The notes beneath the pieces are model-generated. The model was not told the origin of the DNA, ran no database searches, and saw only the letters and a program-made list of their open reading frames with translations. Positions 26,045 through 34,867 of a stretch of DNA of 64,000 nt are shown here, one piece after another. The DNA comes from an uncultured Actinomycetaceae bacterium. Its GTDB lineage: Bacteria > Actinomycetota > Actinomycetes > Actinomycetales > Actinomycetaceae. The stretch covers positions 216,571 through 280,570 of the forward strand of contig CABQJD010000001.1 of the NCBI GenBank assembly GCA_902464405.1, given 5' to 3'. Numbering within the stretch: the first letter of the stretch is position 1; every line of letters starts with the position of its first letter. A program made the translations under genes and the position numbers.

Positions 26045-26354
26045 GCTTCCCCCTCTGTGTGATTATTCTGCGGGCAATTCTTCATTGATGCTTTGAGATT
26101 TCCTTTGCAAGATTTCTCTTCTAAGATATCTATCTTAACTCGGCGCTTACGGCAATATCTCACGTATAGAAAATAGGAGTTTTCGCTCAATGATACATTG
26201 AGTCTTTCTATATATGCGGCTCTAAGCGAAAAATGCGAGAAGTAGAAACGTTTTCATGAAAAACTACCTATCACGTGAGATAGGATTCAAATAGCTCGGT
26301 AAAGCATATTTGTAAAGCATATTTATGAAGCATGGAAAAGAGAAAGAGGAAATT
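26045..26354. other. Divergent promoter region with inverted repeats
   Basis: No gene on either strand. It contains the hairpin TAAGATA-TC-TATCTTA near 26122-26137 and a 10-base word TATCTCACGT at 26156-26165 that recurs inverted as ACGTGAGATA at 26273-26282, the second inside the near-palindrome CTATCACGTGAGATAG. It lies between the divergent pat and YtxH-like genes, so these may be operator sequences. Confidence 0.4.
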
Positions 26355-26648
26355 ATGAAACTCCTTTGCACTGTTGCTATTTTCGGGGCGGGATACGTTT
26401 TAGGTACTCGTGCAGGGCGTGAACGATTTGAGCAGATCAAAGAAAACGCAGCTAAACTCTGGGATTCAAGCCCTATTCAAGCTGGGCGAGAAAAAGCGAA
26501 GAGCGCTGCAGCCTGCACATTTGAACAGGCGAAAGCGACTGCTGTCGATACTGCGAAGAATGCCGCTGAAGCAGTAAAGAATAAGATGAATGCTCAAGAA
26601 TCAGAGTTAGATGACGATGTAATCGTTGTGCAACCAGTCAATGAGTAG
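26355..26648 (+). CDS. YtxH-like small membrane-associated protein
   Basis: 97-residue protein. Residues 1-20 (MKLLCTVAIFGAGYVLGTRA) form one membrane segment followed by GRERFEQIKENA and an amphipathic, Ala/Lys-rich helix with repeated AKxTAVxTAKNAAEAVKN-type heptads, ending in an acidic tail. This pattern matches YtxH-domain and similar envelope-stress proteins. GAGGAAATT precedes the ATG at 26355; the upstream ATG of the frame has no better site. No functional assignment beyond a membrane-tethered coiled-coil. Confidence 0.7.
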   Translation: MKLLCTVAIFGAGYVLGTRAGRERFEQIKENAAKLWDSSPIQAGREKAKSAAACTFEQAKATAVDTAKNAAEAVKNKMNAQESELDDDVIVVQPVNE

Positions 26649-26765
26649 CGCGTGTGCTTGTGCGCGCTGTGGGCAGTAGCGCAGGATTTATGATGTAAAG
26701 AGTTTAGTGTGCGCTGGAGCGTATAGTAAGAATCGAAAAACTCAAGAAGACTGAGGATATGAGCT

Positions 26766-27908
26766 TTATTGGTGCTCTTCGCTATCTGATGAGTTTTCAG
26801 ATTCACTCTGCAGCTGCTTCAATTTCTGAGAAAGAATAAATCCATCAGCACCTCGAACTACAGGCACGCCATGCCGCTCTGTATCAGCATCGGAGCGGAT
26901 TGTGCCGACTGGTTCTGCTGTGCCGTGAGAGAGTACCTGCTCAATGCGATTTAGCTTGCGCAAAGCAATTGCTCGCACTCGCGAAGGAAACTCGCGCGCA
27001 AGATCGTCATAAAAAATTGGATCGTGTTGCCCGTCGTCACCCACGAGATACCATGTGATATGCGGAAACATCAGCAGCAAATTTCGCAGCTGAGTTTTTT
27101 TGTGCGATTCGCCGTTGCGGAAAAACCCTGTGGGGGTGGGTCCCCAGTCAGTGAGGAGCATTGGTCCTACGGGATAATCGTGTTTACGAATGAAACTAAC
27201 CATCGTGTTGTAGGTATTCCATGCGCCAGTAGATAAATAAAATACGGGAGCATCGGGCTCGTTTTTGAGCAGTTCCTGATACATATACGCCATTCCATTC
27301 ACAGGCTGGCGTGAGTTGGTGTGGCGCACAAAGGCATTCCATGCCGCAATAAAAACGCGTGGCATCCATGTGACCACAATCGTATCGTCAATATCAGAAA
27401 TCAGGCCAGTTTGTGCTTGTGGTGAAACAATCATCACTGGTGCTTTGGTTGGTTCTCCTGCTTTTGGAATAAGTTCAACTTCATGCCAGCCAGGTTCTAA
27501 ACCATGATCTTCGACGAGGAGATCGAGATAGCCGCCGCGATCTGTGCGTGTGTGAATCTCGCGTTTGCCGATGCGTACCGTTACTGGCAAGAAACCAACT
27601 TGAGTTGTGAAAAACTGGCGCCAGCCACGCTGAGCCTGCGTCCCTGCATCTGCTACTCGCTGAGCAAAATCGGTGACTTTCTCAGTAGCGAAAGTATGGA
27701 TACCGAGAGGGGCGAAATCGAACGTAAAAATTGGGCGATCTTCATCTGGATCTTCCATTGTGGCTCGGGCGAGTACTTTCACTGCAGATGTTGAGCCATA
27801 GCCCATATAGGGTGTGAGTCTTGGTAACCAGCCCTGCGAACGGCGGCGCACCACGCCGCGGCGGTTCGCGCCATCGTCAAGGCGGCGGGCAAAATCAGAA
27901 AGACTCAT
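26766..27908 (-). CDS. APP1-type phosphatidate phosphatase family (DUF2183)
   Basis: 380-residue protein of the APP1/DUF2183 group, HAD-like phosphatases first known as phosphatidate phosphatases in yeast. The catalytic segment LISDIDDTIVVTWMP carries the DxDxT motif; further family signatures are PVFYLSTGAWNTYN and WYLVGDDGQHDPIFYDDL. The N-terminal region RLTPYMGYGSTSAVKVLARA is also conserved in actinobacterial members. The frame is open to 27995, but the start at 27908 (MSLSDFARRL) aligns with the usual family N-terminus; ribosome sites are weak at both. Confidence 0.85.
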   Translation of the reverse strand: MSLSDFARRLDDGANRRGVVRRRSQGWLPRLTPYMGYGSTSAVKVLARATMEDPDEDRPIFTFDFAPLGIHTFATEKVTDFAQRVADAGTQAQRGWRQFFTTQVGFLPVTVRIGKREIHTRTDRGGYLDLLVEDHGLEPGWHEVELIPKAGEPTKAPVMIVSPQAQTGLISDIDDTIVVTWMPRVFIAAWNAFVRHTNSRQPVNGMAYMYQELLKNEPDAPVFYLSTGAWNTYNTMVSFIRKHDYPVGPMLLTDWGPTPTGFFRNGESHKKTQLRNLLLMFPHITWYLVGDDGQHDPIFYDDLAREFPSRVRAIALRKLNRIEQVLSHGTAEPVGTIRSDADTERHGVPVVRGADGFILSQKLKQLQSESENSSDSEEHQ

Positions 27909-28050
27909 ACTTATATCGTACTGGCTAGAGGGCAGAAAAGAAGAAGAGAAGTAGAGACTCCTTTTCGGGATGTAATCACTGCCACTATTGTGCATTTGGC
28001 ATTTTCTACCTATTCGGGGTTAAGATAGAGCACGTTCAAATGAACAATGT

Positions 28051-28123
28051 GCGCCAGTAGCTCAATGGATAGAGCATCTGACTACGGATCAGAAGGTTGG
28101 GGGTTCGAGTCCCTTCTGGCGCG
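28051..28123 (+). tRNA. tRNA-Arg (anticodon ACG)
   Basis: Acceptor GCGCCAG / CTGGCGC, D-arm TAGCTCAATGGATAGAGC, anticodon stem TCTGA / TCAGA around loop CTACGGA, T-arm GGGGTTCGAGTCCC. No encoded CCA. The A34 would be edited to inosine by TadA (4508-4963). Confidence 0.95.
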
Positions 28124-28128
28124 CGATT

Positions 28129-28169
28129 CGGCTCGGTGGTTGATGTAGATCCTGCCGAGTCGTTTTTAT
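28129..28169 (+). terminator. Terminator after tRNA-Arg
   Basis: CGGCTCGG / CCGAGTCG stem (one wobble) with TTTTTATTTTC directly after it, six bases past the tRNA. Confidence 0.8.
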
Positions 28170-28598
28170 TTTCTCTTTAGCCTGCTCGAAAATTCCTGTG
28201 CGGCTTCGGTTTTGGGCTGCTCCATAGGCTCATAGGCTCAAAAGAGGCTGTTTGGAGTCTTGAAGTTGCACTGTAGTGATAGCGTATTGCTTGGTTTATT
28301 TTGAGTTTGTTTTGGCTGGGCTGTTTTCCTATTGGCACATCTACCAGAAAACTTTTTACTCCTCGTATATGCAGTTTCCTTGAATTTAAGCTGATTTTCT
28401 TCTACTAGAGCATCTACTGGAAACTTACTAGAAAACTACTAGAAAATTTTCTTGTAGGAATTCGAAGTTGTACTGCTGTGATTTATGGAGGCGCTTGTGA
28501 AAGCAGCATAGTTTTACTGCAGTTCATTATATGAACATGAATGTGCATCGCCTCGAAAAAGGTGCTACCTTCTAAACCAACACAGAAAGGATACGGCA
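28170..28598. other. AT-rich gene-free region with degenerate repeats
   Basis: No gene. Two stretches resemble each other: TTGAAGTTGCACTGTAGTGAT near 28261 and TCGAAGTTGTACTGCTGTGAT near 28462 (each shown within 20-21 bases; four differences), and CATCTACCAGAAAAC near 28338 resembles CATCTACTGGAAAC near 28410. This suggests an old tandem duplication of about 200 bases. The promoter of the following leader transcript must lie in its last 100 bases. Confidence 0.45.
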
Positions 28599-28661
28599 AT
28601 GGTTCGTGAATGCACGATGGTCGCGCGTTGGCGCAGCTGGTTTGGTTGGCGATCTGCCTAG
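28599..28661 (+). CDS. Tryptophan-rich leader peptide
   Basis: 20-residue open frame MVRECTMVARWRSWFGWRSA with Trp codons at positions 11, 14 and 17, preceded by AGAAAGGATACGGCA. Three Trp in 20 residues, followed by competing hairpins and a U-tailed terminator ahead of an ABC importer, is the classic design of a transcription-attenuation leader that reports Trp-tRNA charging. It is too short for standard gene calling. The ribosome site and stop codon are both clear. Confidence 0.8.
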   Translation: MVRECTMVARWRSWFGWRSA

Positions 28662-28775
28662 CTAAGCCAGTTTTCAGCTGCACAGATCGCATAAGCAATG
28701 GTGATCGTGCAGGCTCATGAACTAATCCGTACGGAATAGAAAATGCCCTCCGGTCTCCAACCGTGAGGGTTTTGT
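28633..28775 (+). promoter_or_regulatory. Transcription attenuator of the trpXYZ-type operon
   Basis: GCAGCTG at 28633-28639, inside the leader frame, can pair with CAGCTGC at 28676-28682. The overlapping segment CTGCACAGATC (28678-28688) can instead pair with GATCGTGCAG (28703-28712). Downstream, CCCTC-CGGT / ACCG-T-GAGGG (28746-28769) followed by TTTTGTT forms a terminator. Exclusive pairings of the first two are visible; how the second excludes the terminator is not fully clear from reading and needs folding. Confidence 0.65.
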
Positions 28776-28937
28776 TAATAGCGATCTGGATACGCTCTAG
28801 CTGATAAATGCGCAAGAAGAAACTTCTTCAAACAAAATTGAGCTAAGAGCAGCAGAAGTAAGCCGATATAGAAACTATAGAAAAATCGGCACATATCCTC
28901 ACACTTCACTTAGTAACTCATCCAGAAAGAAACGACA

Positions 28938-30068
28938 ATGAAAAAAATTACGGCAATTGGTGCCTTCCTCGTTGGAGCACTCGTGATCCTTTTCCTTATG
29001 ATGCCATATCTCCAGCGTCTCAACGAGCTTGAACATCAGCAAAAATTAGCTCCATCGTCTGCGCAATCCTCAGAGACTAGTAGAAATCTCGTCCCAGAAA
29101 ATTATCAGCCGATCGGAGCCGAACGAATTATTGCTGCTGCTCAGGCGGTGACGATAAAGAGCGGTGAGCCGATCAAAATAGGGTTACTTCAGATGATGGA
29201 TCATCCGTCACTCGACGACATTCGCTACGGAATTATCGACCAACTTGCACACCGAGGATACATTAACGGCGTAAATATCGACATCGATTACAAAAATGGC
29301 AATGGCGATCAAAATACAATGAAATCAATTGCCGATCAATTTATGGCAGATGGTAGCGATATTCTTATCGGTATCGCTACTCCAGCAGCGCAAGCTCTCC
29401 AAAATGCTTCGCAAGGAAAGACTCCCGTAGTCTTCGCTGGAGTTTCAGATCCACTTGGTGCGAAACTCGTCACTTCACTAGAAAAGCCAGGAGCTAATAT
29501 CACGGGCGCAACGTTCTCGAACAACAACGAGGGTACGTTGGGAATTATTGGCGATATTACTCCGCACGTTAAAACAATTGGAGTTTTGTACAATACATCA
29601 GAGCAGAATGCGGCTCAAGAAATCGCAAATTTCAAGCCTCTTGCTGTGGCAGCTGGATATGACGTCAAAGAAGCGACAATCACTAGCACGAATGATTTAG
29701 CTCAGGTGGCAGAGCAGCTCGCTTCGGAGGTAGACGCAATTTTTGTGCCGCAAGATAATACGATTGCTGGAGCAATGCCAACTCTTATTTCGGTGACGAA
29801 TGCGCATAAAATTCCTGTATATCCAGTGGTGGATGCGATGGTAGAATCTGGCGGATTAGCTACTGTCGGTTTGAACCAGTACCTATGGGGTGCAGATTCT
29901 GGAACTGTTGTGGCAGATATTTTGGAGGGCGCTGAACCAGCTGAGTATGCAGTCAAAGTGAGTGAAGCCTCGAATACCTTCATCAATACACACGAAGCTG
30001 CAACGCTTGGAATCACAATTCCAGAAAATGTTTTGAAAGAAGCTATCGATCTTTCTCCAACAAAATAA
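28938..30068 (+). CDS. trpX: ABC importer substrate-binding protein, probable TrpX
   Basis: 376-residue protein of the ABC_sub_bind (DUF534) family, which binds a small ligand outside the membrane. An N-terminal membrane segment (residues 5-23) anchors it; there is no lipobox cysteine. The mature part begins IKIGLLQMMDHPSLDDIRYGI and has the family segments DILIGIATPAAQAL, PVVFAGVSDPLGAKLV and DAIFVPQDNTIAGAMP. First gene of a three-gene operon behind the Trp leader. TrpXYZ is the name used in streptococci; tryptophan as substrate is inferred from the leader peptide and family. Confidence 0.8.
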   Translation: MKKITAIGAFLVGALVILFLMMPYLQRLNELEHQQKLAPSSAQSSETSRNLVPENYQPIGAERIIAAAQAVTIKSGEPIKIGLLQMMDHPSLDDIRYGIIDQLAHRGYINGVNIDIDYKNGNGDQNTMKSIADQFMADGSDILIGIATPAAQALQNASQGKTPVVFAGVSDPLGAKLVTSLEKPGANITGATFSNNNEGTLGIIGDITPHVKTIGVLYNTSEQNAAQEIANFKPLAVAAGYDVKEATITSTNDLAQVAEQLASEVDAIFVPQDNTIAGAMPTLISVTNAHKIPVYPVVDAMVESGGLATVGLNQYLWGADSGTVVADILEGAEPAEYAVKVSEASNTFINTHEAATLGITIPENVLKEAIDLSPTK

Positions 30069-30094
30069 GCTCTATCAGAGTAAGGAAATATATC

Positions 30095-31009
30095 GTGGAC
30101 ATCCTGCTTTCTGCCGTTTCGCAAGGCGCAATATGGACGATTATGGGCATCGGTGTGTTTATTACATTTCGAGTGCTCAACGAAGCAGACCTCACCACTG
30201 AGGCGTCATTTACTCTTGGAGCAGCAATCGGAGGGCAGTTCCTTCTTCTGGGAATGCACCCTTTGCTCTCTCTGGTAATCGCATTTTTCACAGGGGCTGC
30301 GGCAGGTGCGGTGACGGCGCTGCTCATTACGCGAGCGCATATCAATTCTCTCCTTGCAGGGATTATCACAATGACTGGTCTCTATTCCGTCAATCTTGTT
30401 TTCCTTGGAAAAGCTAATATCTCGCTTTCCAACACCACAACTCTCAAAACAATGATTGGTTCTGTGCATTTACCTCGCAATCTCGACACCCTTCTTATTG
30501 GCGTGGTGATGATTGCACTTGTGGTACTTGCGCTCAGCGCATTTTTTCGCACGGATATGGGGCAAGCGCTCATCGCTACAGGCGATAACCCCGTGATGGC
30601 AAATGCCCTTGGTATTCCCTCAAAAGAAATGATGATGCTCGGCTATATGCTTGGTAATGCTTTAATCGCTACCTCTGGCTATCTAGTTGCCACCGATAAT
30701 GGCTACGCAGATATTTCAATGGGAGTTGGCTCGATTGTGATCGGTCTTGCCGCCATTATTATCGGGGAAGTTCTTGTGAAGAAAGTGAGTTTGCCGCTGC
30801 GTCTTCTCGCGATTTTTCTCGGCTCGGTGATTTATCGTCTTTTGCTTGCGTTGGTGCTGATGCTTAACATCAACACGAATCATTTCAAACTCATTTCCGC
30901 TATTGTGCTTGGGTTGTGCCTCTCAATTCCCGCACTCCAGCAGTATATGGCGAATAAGAAAATGCGCTGTATCAACAAAGATGAGGCAGTGAAAGGAGTT
31001 TTACAATGA
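30095..31009 (+). CDS. trpY: ABC importer permease, probable TrpY
   Basis: 304-residue integral membrane permease of the branched-chain-type ABC permease family, with about eight or nine hydrophobic helices. It starts at a GTG after TAAGGAAATATATC. Conserved-looking segments include NEADLTTEASFTLGAAIGGQ near the N-terminus and LIATGDNPVMANALGIPS in the central cytoplasmic loop that contacts the ATPase. It follows trpX by 26 bases and overlaps trpZ by four bases. Confidence 0.85.
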   Translation: MDILLSAVSQGAIWTIMGIGVFITFRVLNEADLTTEASFTLGAAIGGQFLLLGMHPLLSLVIAFFTGAAAGAVTALLITRAHINSLLAGIITMTGLYSVNLVFLGKANISLSNTTTLKTMIGSVHLPRNLDTLLIGVVMIALVVLALSAFFRTDMGQALIATGDNPVMANALGIPSKEMMMLGYMLGNALIATSGYLVATDNGYADISMGVGSIVIGLAAIIIGEVLVKKVSLPLRLLAIFLGSVIYRLLLALVLMLNINTNHFKLISAIVLGLCLSIPALQQYMANKKMRCINKDEAVKGVLQ

Positions 31010-31782
31010 GCGTTTTAGCTTTGGAGCACGTGAGTAAAACATTTCATCAACGTACAGCTGATGCTTTCGTAGCGCTTGATTCTGTAGATTTTCGCATGGA
31101 AGAAGGCGATTTCGTGACGATTGTAGGCGGCAACGGTGCAGGTAAATCGACCTTGCTCAACGTCATTTCGGGAGCGATTGCTGTGGATAGCGGGCAGGTG
31201 TATATCGATGACGTCGCCGTCACCAATAAAGCAGAAGAAGACCGTGCCGCTCTGATCGGGCGGGTCTTTCAGGATCCGAAGATGGGAACTGCTCCTCGCA
31301 TGACGGTGATTGAGAATCTGCTTCTTGCGCAAAAACGCGGTGAAAATCGTCAGCTCAAAATTTCGATGAATGAAGCGAAGCGTAGAGAATTTATTGATCT
31401 CGTTCAACCCCTCGGTTTGGGGTTGGAAACTCGCTTGGATACGGAGATTGGCGTACTTTCAGGCGGGCAGAGGCAAGCGATTACCTTGCTCATGGCAACG
31501 CTGAAAACGCCGCGTCTTCTTCTTCTCGATGAGCACACGGCAGCGCTCGATCCGAAAACGGCGAAGGCGGTGCTTGAGCTTACGCGCCGCACAATTGCCG
31601 ATAAGGGTTTAAGTGCACTGATGATTACTCATCACCTCAAAGATGCGCTTGAGCTGGGGAATCGCATGATCGTGATGAATCACGGGAAGATTGTGCACGA
31701 TTTTAATGCGGAAGAAAAAGCGCAGCTCACTGCGGGAGAGCTATATGAAATGGTCGGTGAGCTGGAAGAAGAGATTGATTGA
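31006..31782 (+). CDS. trpZ: ABC importer ATPase, probable TrpZ
   Basis: 258-residue ATP-binding subunit. Walker A GGNGAGKSTLLNVI, Q-loop VFQDPKMGTAPRMTV, signature LSGGQRQAITLLMA, Walker B LLLLDEHTAALDPKTA (with DEH in place of the common DEP) and switch histidine in MITHHLKDAL. Its ATG overlaps the permease stop (ATGA). Together with trpX and trpY it completes one importer; no other gene follows in the operon. Confidence 0.9.
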   Translation: MSVLALEHVSKTFHQRTADAFVALDSVDFRMEEGDFVTIVGGNGAGKSTLLNVISGAIAVDSGQVYIDDVAVTNKAEEDRAALIGRVFQDPKMGTAPRMTVIENLLLAQKRGENRQLKISMNEAKRREFIDLVQPLGLGLETRLDTEIGVLSGGQRQAITLLMATLKTPRLLLLDEHTAALDPKTAKAVLELTRRTIADKGLSALMITHHLKDALELGNRMIVMNHGKIVHDFNAEEKAQLTAGELYEMVGELEEEID

Positions 31783-31998
31783 TGGTTCTTGCCGTGGCAA
31801 TCTGCTGTGCCGATATGCTGGGAGGATTTAACGTAACGATTTAGCGTGACGATTTAACACGGTTACTTGGTGTTCTTATCCCATACGCAATCCGACGTGC
31901 AGCCTTCTTCATATCTGGTTTATCTGCTGGTTTATTCGATCGCATTTCTTACTGCTTGCGTGCAAAATGAGCAGGGTAGTTTGTGAGATGATAAGCCT

Positions 31999-33312
31999 AT
32001 GGATTTTATGCAGTGGGCGTTAGAGCAAGCATCGCGGCATCCAGATCTTGGCGATGCTGTGGTGACGGCTGACGGTGAGTGGCTGGTTATATTATTGGCT
32101 GACAGGCGAACATTTCGTTTCCGCCCAGGAGCGCTTATTAAAGAAGATGCTCCAGAAGCAGAACGGGCTGAGCTGCTCTCACGACTATTGACTATTGGTG
32201 TACAGCAGGCAGCTACACCGCAAATAGAGCCAGAGCAGCCCCCGTCTGCCGTCACCTCTTATCCCACACCCTCTACATCTGACGTACTCTCCTTTGATGC
32301 GGAGCTTTCGGCCTTGGAGAGCGGCAGCCAGATTGAAGGATCACCTGCGATTCTCCCGATTGTGCGTGCGGCAGATTATTTTCTCGCATCGCATAAAGGC
32401 AACGATTCAATCGTCTATCTTCCTCTGACTGATTTTGTGGGCGTGGGATTGGCGTATGATCTTCCAGGGGCGCTTCAGCCCGTCTATTATTCGCAGCTGG
32501 AAAGTTCTTATGCAAATGTGGGCGATTTGTTGGCGCAATCTGTACGTACTCTACGTGGGCATATCGGTGGGCAGAAACTTTCTGTTGAAGTTGGAGTATC
32601 CGCTATTGCTGGGGCTGAAGTCGTAGTGTTTTTACATCCTGAAGACTATGAGCTTTCGTGGCTATGCGATGTGGAGCTACTCATGCAAGTGGCAGAGCAG
32701 CTTGCTCAGAGCCATCCTGATTCGATTCCTTTGTTTGTGCCAGCTTCTCGCACAAAGTTATATGTGGTGTTTAGCGAAGACCCGTATCTTGCTGATTTTT
32801 TCAAACTTTTGTTGGTACAACGTGAAAATCCAGAAGCCGTCTATCCGCTCCCACATACTCTTGCCGCAGATGGCTGGCGTGAATGGATTCCTTTTCCTGG
32901 ATCTCCTTTAGCTGAAGTGCTTGGTGCTTTGCGCACATCTTTCCAAGAGAGGATTTATGCAGCCCAGGTGAAAGCACTGGCTGAATGGGGAGCTGTTGGC
33001 GCTCTTAAAAATTACGCGGCGAAGCGCACACAATCTGGTGAGCGTGTGAGCGTCACGGAGTGGAATTCTCTCGATGGGCACGGTTCGATTCCGAATACGG
33101 ATTTTGTAACGATTGTGCGTGAGCCGTCACCGCACCCTTGGGAAGATAGCCAGCCTTTGCGTATTACTGTAAGGGCACACGTCGCACGCGAGATTTGGCA
33201 GCAGGGATTTGAGCGTGACGCCAATGCTTGGCCGCCTCGCTGGAATGTTTCTGGTTTTCCAGACGAAGCGACCCTGCATCTACTCATCTCGCAGGTAGAT
33301 CGTGAGTTTTAG
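31999..33312 (+). CDS. Hypothetical protein with DUF1444-like middle
   Basis: 437-residue soluble protein without a recognised signature motif. The N-terminal 80 residues form an alpha/beta part (AVVTADGEWLVILLADRRTFRFRPG), followed by a proline-rich linker. The middle (about 115-290) has a pattern seen in DUF1444/YtpQ-like proteins: ILPIVRAADYF, then VGVGLAYDLPGALQPVYYSQL and a LFVPASRTKLYVVF segment. The C-terminal part is Trp-rich (AWPPRWNVSGF). No neighbours suggest a function. ATG at 31999; its ribosome site is weak. Confidence 0.6.
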   Translation: MDFMQWALEQASRHPDLGDAVVTADGEWLVILLADRRTFRFRPGALIKEDAPEAERAELLSRLLTIGVQQAATPQIEPEQPPSAVTSYPTPSTSDVLSFDAELSALESGSQIEGSPAILPIVRAADYFLASHKGNDSIVYLPLTDFVGVGLAYDLPGALQPVYYSQLESSYANVGDLLAQSVRTLRGHIGGQKLSVEVGVSAIAGAEVVVFLHPEDYELSWLCDVELLMQVAEQLAQSHPDSIPLFVPASRTKLYVVFSEDPYLADFFKLLLVQRENPEAVYPLPHTLAADGWREWIPFPGSPLAEVLGALRTSFQERIYAAQVKALAEWGAVGALKNYAAKRTQSGERVSVTEWNSLDGHGSIPNTDFVTIVREPSPHPWEDSQPLRITVRAHVAREIWQQGFERDANAWPPRWNVSGFPDEATLHLLISQVDREF

Positions 33313-33334
33313 AAAGCAACTCAATCTTTCACGA

Positions 33335-34591
33335 TTACTTATAGGATTTACGTTCGCGGCGTTTTTCAGCGCGTCCGCTTGCTACAGTTGTTGCTACGGT
33401 GACGTCGTCATGTGATTCTTTTCCGAGAGTGCCACCTGCGAGCTTATCCACCACAATAGCGATAGCTCCGTCACCAGTCACGTTTGTTGCCGTGCCAAAA
33501 CTATCAACTGCCACATACATGGCCACCATAATTCCATACATCGGATCTGTGAAGCCGAGAATACCTTGGAGCATACCTTGGGCAGCTGCGATAGCACCTC
33601 CCGGTACGCCAGGAGCGGCAACCATCGTCACGCCCAGCATGAAGATGAAACTTACCATGTGTGCTGGGTGAACGGGCACGCCCATCATATACTGCAGTGC
33701 TAAAGCGAAACAGGTAATTTTAATCATCGAGCCGGCAAGGTGGATTGTGGCGCATAGCGGAATCACGAAATCCCCGATCTCATGCGAGACGCCGTTTGCG
33801 CGGGTGCAGCGAACAGTCACAGGAATCGTAGCAGCAGAGGAAGCGGTGCCAAGTGCCGTAAAGTATGCATCATGCATTCCCCAGAGCGCTTTGAAAGGAT
33901 TTCGCTTTGCAGCAATACCAGCAATTCCATATTGCACGATGAGTATCACGATAGTGAGAATAAAAGCGAAAACGAAAACTTTTGCCATCGCCACAATCAC
34001 TACGGCAAATTGCCCAGATTTGCTCATGTTCATAAAGATGCCCATGATATGAAGTGGAAGTAGTGGTACGATTACCTTCACAATCACTTTCATGACGACA
34101 TTGCGAAACTCTTGAAGCAGATCGCCCAGTTTATCGGCTTTCACAGAGCTGACGCCCAAGCCCAGTACGAATGCGAGAATAAGCGCAGCCGTCACCGTCA
34201 TAATGGGATTAATCGTCAGATTTCCCCCAAGCGCCGATTCCACTGAATTTTTTGGCTCTGCCAAATCTGGCACCTGCTGGTGTGCAAGGAGTGTGGGATA
34301 GAGGAGATCGGCAATTCCCCATGTGCCAAATCCTGCAACAAGAGTGGAGGAGTAGGCAATACCAACCGTCACTAACAGCCATTTCCCGCCGCTTGTGCCA
34401 AGCTCATAAATAGCTGGAGCCACGAGACCAACGATAATTAGTGGCACCATAAAGCTAATGAACTGCCCAAAAATATCGTTAAAGGTAGCAAAAGGAGTGA
34501 TTGCCCAATCGGGGAAAACTTGCCCGAAGAGTGCGCCGAAGAAAATTGCGAGAATAACCCAAAAAAGCAGTGAGTGCGTGAAGCGTTTCAT
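33335..34591 (-). CDS. Dicarboxylate/amino acid:cation symporter (SLC1/DAACS family)
   Basis: 418-residue Na+ or H+ coupled symporter for C4-dicarboxylates or acidic amino acids. Family features: eight helical segments, the serine-rich re-entrant loop TALGTASSAATIPVTVRC, the second hairpin with MVAAPGVPGGAIAAAQGM, and DSFGTATNVTGDGAIAIVVDKLAG (the substrate-binding NxxxD region). The long frame reaches 34693 but MKRFTHSLLFW at 34591 has AAGGA upstream and begins with the first helix. The C-terminus is basic (KRRERKSYK). The downstream gap to the DUF1444-like gene is 22 bases, convergent. Confidence 0.92.
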   Translation of the reverse strand: MKRFTHSLLFWVILAIFFGALFGQVFPDWAITPFATFNDIFGQFISFMVPLIIVGLVAPAIYELGTSGGKWLLVTVGIAYSSTLVAGFGTWGIADLLYPTLLAHQQVPDLAEPKNSVESALGGNLTINPIMTVTAALILAFVLGLGVSSVKADKLGDLLQEFRNVVMKVIVKVIVPLLPLHIMGIFMNMSKSGQFAVVIVAMAKVFVFAFILTIVILIVQYGIAGIAAKRNPFKALWGMHDAYFTALGTASSAATIPVTVRCTRANGVSHEIGDFVIPLCATIHLAGSMIKITCFALALQYMMGVPVHPAHMVSFIFMLGVTMVAAPGVPGGAIAAAQGMLQGILGFTDPMYGIMVAMYVAVDSFGTATNVTGDGAIAIVVDKLAGGTLGKESHDDVTVATTVASGRAEKRRERKSYK

Positions 34592-34867
34592 GCCCGATTC
34601 CTTAATCTCAAGATAAATATGCTCTCCACACTCTAATGGAAATCTATAGGTTTCGTGTTGATGGTCAAAAAGTGGGCATGACGCAACGAACAACGCTGTA
34701 TATGGTAAATAGCAGTACTACTACGGCTGGTGTGCCTTGTGCTATAGCTTTACGAGCAGCCTCGTGAACTCTAGATGAATAACGCACATGAAGATACTCG
34801 TGCCGTTCGTGCGGCAAGCTGATACGGCTCAAACGTCACGCATAGCCACAGCACAGAGCGTAGTATG

